Source of the DNA: Heracleum sosnowskyi
Lineage: Eukaryota > Streptophyta > Magnoliopsida > Apiales > Apiaceae
Length of the DNA: 64,000 nucleotides
Assembly (NCBI GenBank): GCA_030848705.1
Contig: CM061243.1
Coordinates: forward strand, 2,018,001-2,082,000
Reading direction: 5' to 3'
The position numbers and the translations under genes are program-made. Below, one piece after another: positions 46,401-58,645 of the stretch (position 1 is the first letter of the stretch; every line of letters starts with the position of its first letter). Below the pieces are notes generated by a model. It was not told where the DNA came from. It was given only the letters and a program-made list of their open reading frames with translations, and ran no database searches.

Positions 46401-46962
46401 GGGGCATTAGGCTGATACGCAGTTTAAGAAAGGGTATTTGCGTTGATACTCTATCTTGGAATGTGCATTTCTTTACATACAATTGTGGGTATAACCCATA
46501 CATACATACACAGAATAAACGAATACGCCTTCACTATTACTCATCATCAATACACCAAATCTGAAGCGGAGCTTGTTAATTTTGTTCACAAAAGAGTGTA
46601 AGATCATGTAGTTACATACCAGAGAAAGTATGTTGGATACGGTGGAGAACATCAATGATACAAGTTTCTTAGTAAAAAAGAACACATCAAGTCATTAATC
46701 AGTTGTCTACAGCCCCTTCAAAACCATCCCAAGTAATCATAACATAAAGATGCAGTGCGTGGATAATTTATATAGGGACATTTCAGAAGAGACAGAAACT
46801 GATCATGATGAAGTTGTGGAGAGGCAAATAAGAGTCGTAGCGCATTGAAAAGCATGCCGAAGGACTGTAATACAACATGTAACTCAGATCCTTGTCAACA
46901 AGAATTCGGATTAGGCAAAGAAGGCCATCTGAAACAGCAACGGAGTTTTAACAAAATTAGAA

Positions 46963-49900
46963 TTAGTCCCAAAAATCGGTGTTGATTGACAACAACGAAG
47001 AACGAAAGACTGACCTATTAAATTGATCCAAGGTCGCCTCCTCAACAAACATCCTGAGATGTATTTGCTCAATGTTTTTTTTTTGCGAAGTGTATTTGCT
47101 TAATGTTATTTTGCCTAAGAACGACCAAAGTTACATGATCTCCAACATTTTCCCATATTATCTCAGAAAACTGATTACAATCAGAGAATGGAAAACGAAT
47201 TAATACAATTTATGGTTTAATTGTGCAAGGAAACAATACACATTATTTTATATGACAAGATATACTATAGAAATCATATCATTGAGTAACACACCACTAA
47301 GAAACCATTGACTCTTCGCCCAGCACACTCTATAATAACATCATCTACACAAAGTCCCGCCAAACTAGCTGAGGAACCTTCTGTGACCTACAAAATGTTG
47401 CCCCAATAAACACAGATTAATCAAATGAAATATCATTGCGAAATTTTTTACATTTTTTTCATACAAATATTCTCTTGGAGAAGACTAATTATCAATCCCA
47501 AGTCCTAAAACTAGAGGAATCCCGTGTGATCTACACAATGTTGCCCCAATAAACACAGTTTATTTAAAATGTAATACGATTGTGAAAATTTTACATCTTT
47601 TTTCATACAAATATTCTTTTAGAAGACTCATTATCCAATCCCAAGTCCCAAAACTAGAAATGCCTTAAATAAGCTCTGTTTCTTAAAATTTCGGTCATGC
47701 AACAAAAATCAAGTAAACTGAGAAGTAACTCGAATCTAAATGTACATGACAATATGCAATCACTTTGACAACTTACCTCCTCCACGATCACTCCATTATA
47801 GACACTAGGAAATATCTGATTTATCCTCTCTATCATGGTTACATCAGCTGTGTAGAAATTTCCAGCTTCCATTCCAAGAAGAGGTCGACAGTATTTCCTA
47901 TTGCAACCTTATTTATTAAGTTCTATGCAAGAAAAAAACTAGTCGTAGAGAAAACAGCGCATATGGAAAAATTGACATGCACTCCAGCAAGTTATGCTCA
48001 TATATAGTCTTATTATCATAGGTCACAAACTATAAGGCTGTACTTGGAAGAATTGTGATAGTTATTGACTTTATCATTCGACATATATTAGCACACATTG
48101 TAATATGTAACAAGTAAGATCCACTTAAACACTTACATGTCACATTTGACATGCACCGCGGCGTGTGCAGCCTAATAATGCTAAATTAAACAATACTAAC
48201 AAGGAAGTTCTGGACATCTATCCATTATTTTTAATAATAAAATAGAGAGATACACTTGTTCCCGCATCTTATTATGCTCTAATCCTCAGTCTTTTTATTT
48301 TTAAAGAGGACCTTATTCGTTCCTCTTTTTGCATCGACTAATTATGTGACTAACATTATATATGATGAACTATTATTCAACACAAGAAAGTACTACACGT
48401 ATTTGTTCATTACTTCCATAGAAAGTTTCTACTGAAGTGTTCCCTGCCACGAACATTATTATTACATGTATGTGTTAATTACTTAAAAAGAACATTAGAG
48501 GGCTAGGAGCATTCAAGTTCGCTGATCTCTTGTCTTCTGTGGGATGCATTCTTATTCAGTCATAAAAGTAAATAAATAAATAAGAAAAAAAATTCAAGAT
48601 ACTTGATATGCATTGTATTATAACATGTCGACAGGCCATAGTAATACAAGAAGAGTAAGCATACGAACACAAGATCTCTGATAGTTGATGCACATTATTG
48701 GAAAAATAACCAGATACAAATCAAACTATACACAACAAGCTGGGATTTTAAAAAAACCACGAATCCATAATCAGTTACATGCTTTTTGAAAACAAGGAGA
48801 CTGAAAAAAATTGAGAGAAAAAACAAGCTTAGAGGGAAGGAGGGAGCAAGTGCAGATACAAATAACCGAGTAAAAAATTGGTCTTCCATTGAAAAAGAAA
48901 GTCAGGGATTTCCAATCAGGAAAACTGTCCAATTTTGCACAACTAAAAAATTCAAATGTTAAACCTATAAACATAGATACAAGTAGGTCGACATACAAGA
49001 CAGGGAAAATATTCTAATAAGTCTATTACTATTAACATAATAATATTAAACAGAAAACATCACGTACCCACATGTCTTAAAATGCTCCCACCATCTGTAT
49101 GCTATGCTTATTAGCATACAAGGAGTCAAAGTTGAGTCACAGTACATAATACCAATTACTTCTCCAAGATGGTTGATGAGTGGACCTCCCTCGCCAGACT
49201 ACAACCAAAGTAGTAGTTAGTACTAGTATCCAGCATTAATAGAAAAGAGCTGCCAAATCATACAATATACCATGTAATTACAATAAGGCCTTATTGTAAT
49301 TAGACAAGTAGAAAGTTCATTAAAGTGCCATTTTCTTATTACTTAATACACATAAAGCTTCTAACATGCCTAAACAACAAATAATTTCTTGTTTACAATG
49401 TAAGTTCCACATCGCGCCCTAAAGTTACTTCCACACTTATAAATGCTAACTATTTGCACAACCCATTATCAAAATGAGTAAACAAAACAGACGTGATGTT
49501 ATATATATTGTGGTCAACATTTTTTGTCAAAATAACCTATTAACACACATTTTCAAACAAAATAAATCCACAAAACAGATATGCCATGTTATAAATGCTA
49601 CTCAAGATTAACATGGAAAGAGGAACAAAAGTACTTTTGTGATTCGGCAACTTGTCTTGAAGAGCTCTTTGCAGTCATATCCACACCGATCAAGCCTGAA
49701 AGGAAAAAATAAAAATAAATGGCTTATAAAAATAAAAATCTAATACAAATAAAGTCTACTACAACATAAACCAACAGATATTTGTGTTTGAAGAATCAAG
49801 GGGCTAACCAATAAGCACCGGAAGCAATCATCAGATCAAATGGCTTATAAAAATAGCGAGCAACAACATATACTTCCGCTCCCGCACTTAATTTGTATGA

Positions 49901-50808
49901 AGTTGAATGATGTTTAAGCTCGAAGGACGGATTATCTAGTAGAACATCCAAAGAATCATCCACTTCTCCTATTTTTGCTGTTGGAAGAGGACCTTTTGAA
50001 TGAAAACTAATAGCGGCCAGGTTGTAGTGGCAGTCAACATCAACCATTCACCCTTATATGATTGACCATCATGACTGTACACAGTAACCTGTACAAATTT
50101 AAAAAAAAATCATATTCAAGACAGTTTTTGAATTTTTAGAAACTCATCTTTGAAATTTTCAAGAGATGATTATTGTTTTGAATTTGATTTACCACCAATG
50201 TTCAAGGAAACATTATTCTATAAGTTTTAAACACAATCAAAATGTGATAAAATTATGGGATTTAGATCAAATTGGCACGAAAAGAGCACATACCTTGAGA
50301 TCATTTATTAAATCGTTTTCCATAAACTGATTTCTAACACTACAACGTCTGATGAAGCTGGCTGCAGTCAAGACAATGGTGGCGTCATTGTTGCTCTCGA
50401 TGATCGTGCCTGATCCCTCCATAACCTGCTCATCACCTAAAAAATTAAACAAAAAACTTTTTAGGACATAAACCCATCGACAACATTTTAGTGAAAATAA
50501 CAAATTTTTATCTCATACCCGAATATGAAACAAGTGCAAGTATCGAGGGTGAAACTTCCAAAGCAACCCTCTTTTCTTGAATATTCTGAACAGCATTGAA
50601 AGTTCTTTCACAAAACTTTGGCTTTTTAGCAGCTAAGTTCATAAAGTAATATTCATCGTCCAGAGCTGTATAACATATTCAACATGCCAAAATTTAGACT
50701 TGATAATTCTTTGAAAGCTTAAAAGAGAACTCAATTGAAAAACTCACAATAATTACTTGAAGTCGGGGAGCGTTCCGAGAACATCTTACCCTTTTCCTTT
50801 CTACCCAT
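46963..50808 (-). pseudogene. Trypsin-like/PDZ protein, catalytically dead and frameshifted
   Basis: Exons: 50808-50748 (MGRKEKGKMF start), 50665-50519, 50436-50294, 50088-49809, 49695-49635, 49198-49068, 47897-47777, 47387-47295, 47170-46963. All introns are GT-AG. The protease fold shows in SGTIIESNN, VDVDCHYNLAAISFHSKGPL, YDCKELF and GGPLINHLGEVIGI. The catalytic His site (T-A-A-H) reads LTAASFI, and G-x-S-G-G-P reads SGEGGP, so His and Ser are gone. A PDZ-like half follows: YNGVIVEEV, AGLCVDDVIIECAGR, IIWENVGDHVTLVVLR. I recall a plant family of such inactive trypsin/PDZ proteins. Exon 4 is 280 nt where phase needs 281, a one-base loss near 50043. The last exon has a duplicated ~31-bp AAGCAAATACA segment with ten A residues (47060-47105) that also shifts the frame. 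If the two shifts are assembly errors the gene could be real. Confidence 0.7.
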
Positions 50809-53432
50809 GAATTATCAACCTGCAAAGATGATAAAAAAGATCAAACTAACCAGGTTATCAAACTTCATTATTTATCACAAAACTGTCCAATTAAAATTCC
50901 ACATGCAATCACACAAATTGAAATTTGACATTGACGGGCAAATGATAAAATTGATTCAACTCAAGCCCACCAACTAAAATCGGGATGAAAACACTTCTAA
51001 CATGATTTAAAGCAAACAAAAACAGTGAATAATATAAGATTGGCAATATTATACTGGACCATTTATCGAATACTTTGGTACCAGTTTTTTCTAAATAAAA
51101 AACACATATCTTGAGCATACATACATCTGATAAATCTTCTAGTGTGTGTATACATACAGCAAACAAACATACACATATATGATTACAGTTACAGTTACCT
51201 TGTGAAAGAATATGGAGAATTCGGTAATGTAACCTATCTATCTATTTTATATAACTAGGGAATTATATGCTGATTTTATTTAATATTTTATAGTGTAATA
51301 TGTTTATATTATTTAATCAAGTATTTTATTTACATTAAAAAATATTAAATGATATAGTTAATATAAAATATATAGGTTATATTGTTGCCAAAATACAAAA
51401 ATATCTCGAATATAAAGTTATATAAATAATTAAATACTAGCTAAAAATTAAGTATTACAAAAATTTATATAATAAAAAATAAAAATAGTATTTAGATAAA
51501 CAAATAATAGTATTTAATAATAATATAGGTTTCTCGGCTACAAATTTCACTGAAAGGTTTCTCGCCGGCAACACCTCGCAATTCAAATACTATACAATTA
51601 AAAACTCAACAAAAAAAGAAGATGAAATAACTAAATATTTACGATGTAAAGTTAATATATGTGGCATAGTATCATCCACTAAAATATGTACATATATCTA
51701 CTTAAGATCAAGTAATTTATTTTTAATCATACATTGAATATTTCTGTAATTAAAAAAAACCATACATATATAAGTGTATCATAGAAATGAACATATTAAA
51801 AATTTAACATCTAAACGAAACACAAACTACTATGAGAAAAAGAACACTAAAATTACAAATATTATAGGTTAATCTAAACAAATATAATTATAAACAAAAT
51901 TATAGATTAAAACATGACTTCTTGTAAACAAAATTATAGATTAAAACATTACTTCTTTGACGAATTGAATTCTACGAATACTACGAAGTTTGTGATCATG
52001 TGATACAACAAATATGATTTTTGAAATACTATGTCATGAAATCACATGCAAATAATTAGTTTGCAAGTAACGATCCTGTTCGTTAAAAAATGCAAACAAA
52101 TTAATGAAAAGACAGAGAAAATTCATCGTGAGTAAGTAAATACAAAGAAGAACATAACTAATGGAAAAGAAGAAATTTCAGATACAAATCAAAATCTATA
52201 GTGTTCGATTATATTATCTTTAAATGATCAAATTAACCAAAATTTAATTAAAGTTTATGTATATTATATTATTTAAAAACGAATTATATTATTAAAAATT
52301 ATGTATATTTATGTTGCAATTTTTGTTTAAAAGCTGATTAATTTAATCACTAAAAATGAAAGAATACGACTAATTATAGATGGAGGGGAGAGGGTATTCT
52401 TTTTCAAGTCCAATTATTATATTAAAATTATACAAAATCTTCTAAATTTTCTTTAGAAATTAAATAATAATTTTAAATTTTTTCTAATATTTATATTTCA
52501 AGACAGATTAAATATTCGAAATAGAAAAAACATTCAACTTTATAAAGAAGCATCAAATTATCAAGAAATTATATTGGTTAGATTTTGAACCGTCACCCTT
52601 TTTCAGTGTATTAATAAATTTAAACAATTTATAATCACATAAATTGTGGATTATAATATAAATATTAGTAAATAACTACAAGTTTGTTGTGGTAATATTA
52701 AAATAATAATTAGAAATAAGTAAATTGTAGGAGACATGTCCTTTGCTACTAATATAAATTTATTATACATTTTAAATTAATGAATATCGATAAACTTATT
52801 CCGAGTCTCTTAGCGGGGTGTGTAAAATATTGGGCAAAGTTTTTGGGACTCTACTCAGTTCTCTCTCAGCCAAGTCTCAAGCTCAAAGCAGGTTAGGGTA
52901 TGTATTACCAATTAGGTGTTGTATGTATTATGTGTTTTGTGTGTGTATATTAATATGGTTCGATATTGTCTTTGACCGATTGGGTGGGAGGGGGAGGGTG
53001 AGGGTATTTAACGTGTTTACCATATTCATAGAATATAATGTTTGTTTGATCAAACTGTCACCCCGGAACCGACCGGATCCCACGAGTGAATCGAAAGTTT
53101 GATTTCGCCTTGATGTGTACATGTGTGGTTCCTATAAGTGCCTTCTTTGCATCAAGTCTTTGGTAAGTTAAAATCAAAACTAACATAAACACTATAAATT
53201 CCATCAAGAGAAAGTTGTAAACTAAGACAAGAAGTTCTTTCAAGATATTATCAACTTATCGTTATTAACCATGTCTCTGATACATTTAATTACTAAAAAG
53301 AAGGACTATTTCTAGAAGTTGTTATATGTGAATAGACTTTATTATGTTGCTCTATGCAATTCTGAATCGCAAACAATAACATCCACTTGCACTTCTTTTC
53401 TTGCGACATGTTTGGTAACACTGCTTTTTTGC
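50809..53432. other. AT-rich intergenic DNA
   Basis: 51200-52800 is extremely AT-rich with no coding pattern. 52930-53100 has TGTGTGT and GGGTGGGAGGGGGAGGGTGAGGG. No gene found. Confidence 0.45.
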
Positions 53433-54180
53433 AATTCAGATGCTTAAAGCCTTGAGTATGACATTGACAATTTCATGGACTTTGCTTAAGCAAGTATATT
53501 TCATAAAGAGTTGCTTAATTTTAACTTCTGGATGTCACCCGTCGCAACACTTTCCGTGGCTATTCTGGTCGGCACTGATAAACTAAGATGGGACGTTTTT
53601 TTGAACATGATGTTGGTCAGTGCTGGAGTCGTCATCTTCTCGTACGGGGAAATCCATTTGAATGTGATTGGTATAACATACCAGGTTACGGGCATCTTCG
53701 CAGAAGCCCTGAGGCTTGTTCTAACACAAGTCCTGCTACAAAAGAAAGGGTTGACTCTAAATCCAATCACCAGTTTATACTATATAGCTCCATGCAGGTA
53801 ACCTGTAATCTTTTTCTTAAAAAAGCTTTATAAAAAATTACTTTAAACCATTCACATTTACGGTAGATGGTAAAGTTATTCTTCACCCTAATACTTCAAA
53901 GCTATTCCCATGTTCAAACTTATGTTTTAATACTATTATGTTCATATAGTCATGTTGCTCAGAAGCCTTAAGGACTACAGATGGCACAAAATAGAGGTCT
54001 TTGCCGCTGTAAGTTCTGTGGTCATGATTGGTAATGCAACATGCATTTTTTTCATTTGCAGTTTTGCATTTTTGTTTGTGCCATGGTACTTCTTGGAGCA
54101 GCCTGGAATCTGGAATGGAAGTTGCACATATTCAGTTTTAATTTCTAGATCTTCTTCTCCAGCGCATTTTGTGCTTTAGC
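53433..54180 (+). pseudogene. Sugar-phosphate/phosphate translocator pseudogene (TPT/DMT family)
   Basis: Plant NST/TPT proteins are ten-helix antiporters of Golgi, ER or plastid membranes. After an acceptor-like TTGCAATTCAG comes MLKAL, then a roughly 75-bp insertion, then PVATLSVAILVGTDKLRWD, VFLNMMLVSAGVVIFSYGEI, HLNVIGITYQVTGIFAEALR and LVLTQVLLQKKGLTLNPITS. The donor is at 53800. A second exon from about 54060 reads FAFLFVPWYFLEQPG. It then has a 7-bp insertion, a one-base insertion and a TAG in place of Trp within the WIFFSSA region. Only the central part of the gene is present; no N-terminal exons are seen within 1 kb. The best match by memory is the At3g17430/At1g48230 group. Confidence 0.8.
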
Positions 54181-54669
54181 ATTAAATTTTCATGGGTTAC
54201 ATACGTTAAGAGATATTAAAAAAAACTTAGTAAGTCTTTACTTTAACACTCATTGTATATGTCTCATAATTAAAACAATCACTTTAAAATGTTGAAGGCC
54301 AATTTTTTATCTCTCAAAAGCCTAGTAGAGAAAATTCATGAAGATCAGACATTGGAGACTATTGTGCTACTATTTCAAGCGAGGATTACGAAAATGGAAC
54401 CCCATTGACTGTCAGGACTTCCACTTAGTTGCATCTTTTTTTTTACAATCAGTAATAGCATGGACATGGGATTATATTTTGGATTATATTTTGGTTAGGT
54501 TTTGGATGACTGGTGGAGTTGTATTACTTTGCACTTTGAATTGGTTGGTTTATTTTTTAAAGGGATCTGATTATGTACCAACGAGGTCTTGCAAATTTTT
54601 TAATTTAAGTGTTGTTGTTGCTATTATTACTAATGTTGCAATATTTCATTTTCTAAAGACCTGGTAGAT
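54181..54669. other. Unassigned DNA between translocator remnant and CACTA-like end
   Basis: A 109-codon frame at 54338-54667 has no recognisable motif and an irregular composition. I do not call it a gene. Confidence 0.35.
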
Positions 54670-55409
54670 AAAATTAGTGTTACATTAGCTATTCATAACA
54701 ATATCTAGTGTTTCATTAGCTAAAGATTTAGTGTTGCAATAGAATGTGGGGTCCACCAGGGACGCGGCAATAAAGTGGGACCTAATGGTGATGTGGCACA
54801 GTGGGACCCACAAGTGACGTAACAATTTTGTGGGGCCCACACGTGGGCCCTACAAGTGACATGGCACCAGGTGACATGACAATTCTGTGGGCCCCACATG
54901 TGACTTGGCACCTGGTGACAAGGCACTTCTGTGAGCCCCACATGTGGGGCCCACAAATGACGTGGCACCAGGTGACGTGGCAATTCTGTGGGCCCCACAT
55001 GTGACTTGCACCAGGTGACGTAGCAATCCTGTGGGCCCCATAAGTGACGTGGCACCAGGTGACGTGGCAATTTAGTGGGCCCCACAAGTAAGGTGGCACC
55101 AGGTCATGTGGCATTTTGTTGTGGGCCCCACATGTGGGCCCCACAAGTGACGTGGCATACACGTGGCACCTGGTTTGGCTGAGGTAACACGGTTCTTGTG
55201 TTGCATTTGTTTGATTTAATGTTACTCTATGGGTCTAATGTAATACTTTGCCATGTGTTACCATTGAGAAGGAAAGCGTTGCATTTTATGTCAAAGGTAA
55301 CATTAGCGGATGAAATGGTAAAAGTGCATTACCTTTGGCCTGATGCAACAGAAATCGTGTCTAAGCTAACAGTAGGTGTGTGTTGCATCCGACCATCTAT
55401 GGCGTAGTG
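54670..55409 (-). mobile_element. CACTA-like element end with minisatellite
   Basis: The minus strand starts CACTACGCCATAGATGGTCGG at 55409, exactly where the Copia RNase H frame is broken (after the codons for E-Y). CACTAC with a GCCA follow-up is typical of En/Spm (CACTA) ends. GTGTTGCAT/ATGCAACA and GGTAACA phrases recur as subterminal repeats. The 3-bp target site would be ATA. The other terminus was not found, so the left limit is arbitrary. Confidence 0.5.
54745..55185. repeat. GC-rich minisatellite with ACGTGGC motifs
   Basis: Imperfect tandem units built from GTGGGCCCCACAAGTGACGT, GGCACCAGGTGACGTGGCAA and TTCTGTGGGCCCCACATGTG, period about 45-60 bp, roughly eight units. GGGCCC palindromes alternate with TGACGTGGC. 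It stands out against the AT-rich neighbourhood. Several overlapping long frames on both strands are composition artefacts. Confidence 0.88.
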
Positions 55410-57241
55410 ATACTCAGTTTCACAAGTGGAGAGAGTCACAATTGGCTGTTTCTTTGAGCACCAAGTGAAAGCAGTGTCTCCCAGGAAAAATATAAAAGTA
55501 GTGGTGCTCTTTCGATCATCAACATCTCCTCCCAAATCGCTATCGTTGTAGCCATAAAGCTTGAAATTTTTAGATGGGAAATAAGTCAGACCATATTCAA
55601 GAGTACCTTTGATATAACGGAGTATCCTTTTCGCCATTTTCATGTGTGTTAAAGTAGGTGTTTCCATAAACCTACTGATCAGACCAACGCCATAGAGAAT
55701 ATTAGTCCGCGTGCAAGTTATCTAAGACTTCCAACAAGACTCCGATAAAGTGATGGATCAATTTTGGTGCTATCATCAAACTTCGAAAATTTGGTTCCAC
55801 AAGAAATTGGTGTACATGTTGGCTGACAATTTTCCATCCTGAAATTTTTCAGAATTTTTTCTGCATAACCTTTCTGAGAAACAAAAATTTGATCTTCTTT
55901 TTGTTTTATTTCCATTCCCAAATAGTATGACATGAGACCAAGGTCTGTCATCTCAAAATCCAGTGTCATAGCCTTCTTGAAATCTTCAATCAACTGTGCA
56001 TTATTTCATGTGAATATCATGTCATCTACATACAAGCACACCAACATAAAACCTCCAATTTTATCATTTTTAACATACAGAGCATGCTCGTCTGGACACT
56101 AAACAAAACCATGATCTCGAAAATACTTATCTATTCGACTATACCACGCTCGAGGCGCTTGCTTCAGTCCGTACAATGCTTTTTTTAACTTTAAGACTTT
56201 ATCCTCATGACCTTTAACAACATATCCTTCTGGTTGTTGAATGTATACTTCCTCTTCAAGATACCCGTTCAAAAACGCTGACTTTACATCCATTTGGAAA
56301 ATTTTCCACATGTTTTGAGCAGCCATGGAGATAATTAATCAAATCGTTTCCAAGCGTGCAACAGGGGCGAATACTTCTTCATAGTCAATTCCGTGCTTCT
56401 GACTATATCCCTTAGCGACAAGTCTCGCCTTATTTTTCTCTACCTCTCCTTGTGCATTCCTCTTCACTTTATACACCCACTTTACGCCAATTGCTTTATG
56501 ACCTTTAGGCAGTGTAGTAAGCTCCCATGTATCATTTCGTTTGATTGCTTTAATTTCCTCATCCATTGCATGCTTCCAATCTTTATCTATCTTAACACTT
56601 TCAAAATTCAGTGGTTCTATTTCAGCGAACAAGTAGAAGCAACTTTGATTGTCATCGACATAGAAAATTGGATTATCAACCACATGTGTTTCTGAATAAA
56701 TATCAGAAAGCCTTCTTGTACGAAGTGGTCCTTCGGAAGATTCATCACTTGATGATTGAGAAGCATCAGGTGAGTGATGTGGTGAATGAGGTGGTGTGGC
56801 TACATTTTCACTTCCAACTGATTCTTCTTCTTGTAAAGGAAAAATCACAAATTCTTCATCTTGAGGGATATTCCAATTCCAACATCTTTTTTCATTAAAT
56901 TCAGCATCCTTACTAATAGTAATTTTCCCAGTAATGGGATTATAGAACTTGTAGCCTTTTGTACCTTGATCGTAGCCAATAAAAATATTTTTTTCACTTT
57001 TAGATTCAAGCTTTGATCTTCTTTCATCAGGAACATGTATATATGTAATACTTCCAAAAACACGCAAATGCGAAACAACATGCTTTTTACCACTCCAAGC
57101 TTGTTCAGGCGTCGCACCGTGAACACTTTTTTATGCTGAAAGATTTGACAAATAAACAACACATGCTACTGCTTCAGCCCAGAACTCCTTTGGCATATTT
57201 TTGCTTTTAACCATGCTACGAACCATGTTTAAAATAGTTAC
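55410..57241 (-). pseudogene. Ty1/copia relic: integrase end, RT, RNase H
   Basis: Minus-strand blocks in order. 57160-56339: RVFGSITYIHVPDERRSKL, GYDQGTKGYKFYNP, WELTTLPKGHKAIGVKWVYK, KARLVAKGYSQKHGIDYEE. 56326-56099: FQMDVKSAFLNGYLEEEVYI, LYGLKQAPRAWY. About 56060-55994: catalytic YVDD in CLYVDDMIFT, followed by a TGA. 55993-55718: DLGLMSYYLGMEI, ILKNFRMENC. 55667-55413: LRYIKGTLEYGLTYF, LYGYNDSDLGGDVDDRKST, STCETEY. Frameshifts or stops separate every block. RNase H ends where the CACTA-like end begins, and the upstream side is cut by the LTR element at 57242. Confidence 0.92.
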
Positions 57242-57673
57242 TGTTAACGGAGGAATTTGGTGATAACAAATTTCGGGGATTGCTGGAATAATGAAATTAT
57301 GAAAATAGGGGAATTTGAGATTTTTGGATGTTTGAGGCTGGACTTGAAAGGTGTCTCGACTTGTTATATGTGTCGGATCCTATTCCAAGATGCCTGCGTA
57401 CCCTGTTTATATATAGGGATCAAGCCAACGCAGTTCTGTGATAGGATAGTGTTTTTAATCCATGTGATTGTTAAGGGATATCTTGAGATAAGTTGATTTT
57501 ATCTTTTTAGAATTATATTAGTGTTGTGATTCTTTCCTGATTTGAAAGAATCGTTTGGAGATATTTTCCATTATTGATTGATTGATATTGATTATTTCCT
57601 CGTTTCAGAGAGAGAATATTACTAACTTGGGAAATTAGGAGATAATTTTGGCAACCGAAAATATGGAGTAACA
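57242..57673 (-). repeat. 3' LTR of the non-autonomous element
   Basis: 432 bp, plus strand TGTTAACGGAGGAATTT to ATGGAGTAACA. Minus-strand TATA box CCTATATATAAAC near 57405. About 14 mismatches to the other copy over 380 bp by eye, so much older than the Athila insertion. Confidence 0.88.
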
Positions 57674-57803
57674 ACTACCCCCCAGTTCTTCAGTGCAGCT
57701 TGATGGACTGGAGAACTAAGTGTGCTTTTGATCTTCCGAATTTCCCGAGTCACTGAAACAACTAGGAGTAGAAGATTAGCAGATAATATAGAGCAAATAA
57801 TTA

Positions 57804-57930
57804 CCCATAATATGTCTGTAGATGCGAGGGAGACAACATGATGTTCCCGTAATATGTCTGTAGATGCGCGGGAGACAACATGATGTGCACGTAATATGTC
57901 TGTGCTTGCGAGAGAGACAACATGCGAGAT
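57804..57930. repeat. Tandem repeat array A, about 43-bp unit, three copies
   Basis: TAATATGTCTGTAGATGCG, then GGGAGACAACATGATGT, starting near 57806, 57850 and 57893; the third copy is diverged. Confidence 0.88.
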
Positions 57931-58138
57931 GTGAGAAAAACATAAGTACGAGTAGTTTTACAAGTGTAGGAGAATGAGAGGCTTTATGTAGATATTGTTG
58001 CGCTTCCCCTTGTAAAGTTAGGTTTGTGAATCCACTATTCAAAAGATAGAAGTAGCAGAATGTAGTAGCAGTAGTAGTGATGTCCTCGTATGTTGAAATA
58101 AGGAGAGAATGTAATGTGTTGAGATTGTAGTAAAAGCA

Positions 58139-58382
58139 TTAAGAGGGTGGACTCTCTTCACCTTAAGAGGGTGGACTCTTCTCTCCATAAGAGGGAAGAC
58201 TCTCTTCTCCATAAGAGGGAGGACTCTTCTCTCCATAAAAGGGAGGACTCTTCTCTACATAAGATGTATGACCCTCTTCACCTTAAGAGGGTGGACTCTC
58301 TTCACCTATAAGAGGGTGGACTCTCTTCTCCATAAGAGGGAGGACTCTCTTCACCATAAGAGGGTGGACTCTCTTCTTGGTG
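58139..58382. repeat. Tandem repeat array B, about 24-bp unit
   Basis: About ten units of AAGAGGGTGGACTCTCTTCA or AAGAGGGAGGACTCTTCTCT. Each unit is itself nearly an inverted repeat (AGAG...CTCT), so transcripts could form many small hairpins. Confidence 0.92.
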
Positions 58383-58454
58383 AGCTTTCCGGAAGTATGG
58401 ATAAGCACCCCGGAAGTACGGGTTTACCAATGTATTCCAAGCAGTACCATCCTC

Positions 58455-58645
58455 ATAGAAGGGCCTTAAAAAAATAATTTCCAAGCAACACCTTAAAAAA
58501 GGACCTTCAAAAATAATTTTTAAGCAACACCTTCATTAAGCAGGGCCTTCAAAAATAATTACAAGCAACACCTTCATCAAAGAAAGGCCTTCAAAAATAA
58601 TTTCAACAAACACCTTCATCAAAGAAGGGCCTTCAAAAATATCAC
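58455..58645. repeat. Tandem repeat array C, about 50-bp unit
   Basis: Four to five copies of GGGCCTTCAAAAATAATT, then AAGCAACACCTTCATCAAAG. Confidence 0.88.

Larger units (their letters stand above)
45281..46962. other. Intergenic DNA right of the Athila element
   Basis: No gene seen. Holds the GGGTT-rich tract at 45718-45905 and a 55-bp direct duplication at 46291-46400, and presumably the 3' UTR of the pseudo-protease gene. Confidence 0.45.

Noticed and set aside
54338..54667. 109-codon plus-strand frame as a membrane protein
   Set aside because: Hydrophobic stretches come from T-rich DNA; no family motif, and it lies between a pseudogene and transposon debris.
54720..55162. Several long overlapping frames on both strands
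   Set aside because: They arise from the GC-rich minisatellite; periodic units without stops give open frames in many phases, and the products are simple repeats.
57804..58645. CRISPR-like spacing of repeats
   Set aside because: Repeats are contiguous tandem units with no unique spacers, inside a plant LTR element; no cas genes and a eukaryotic context.
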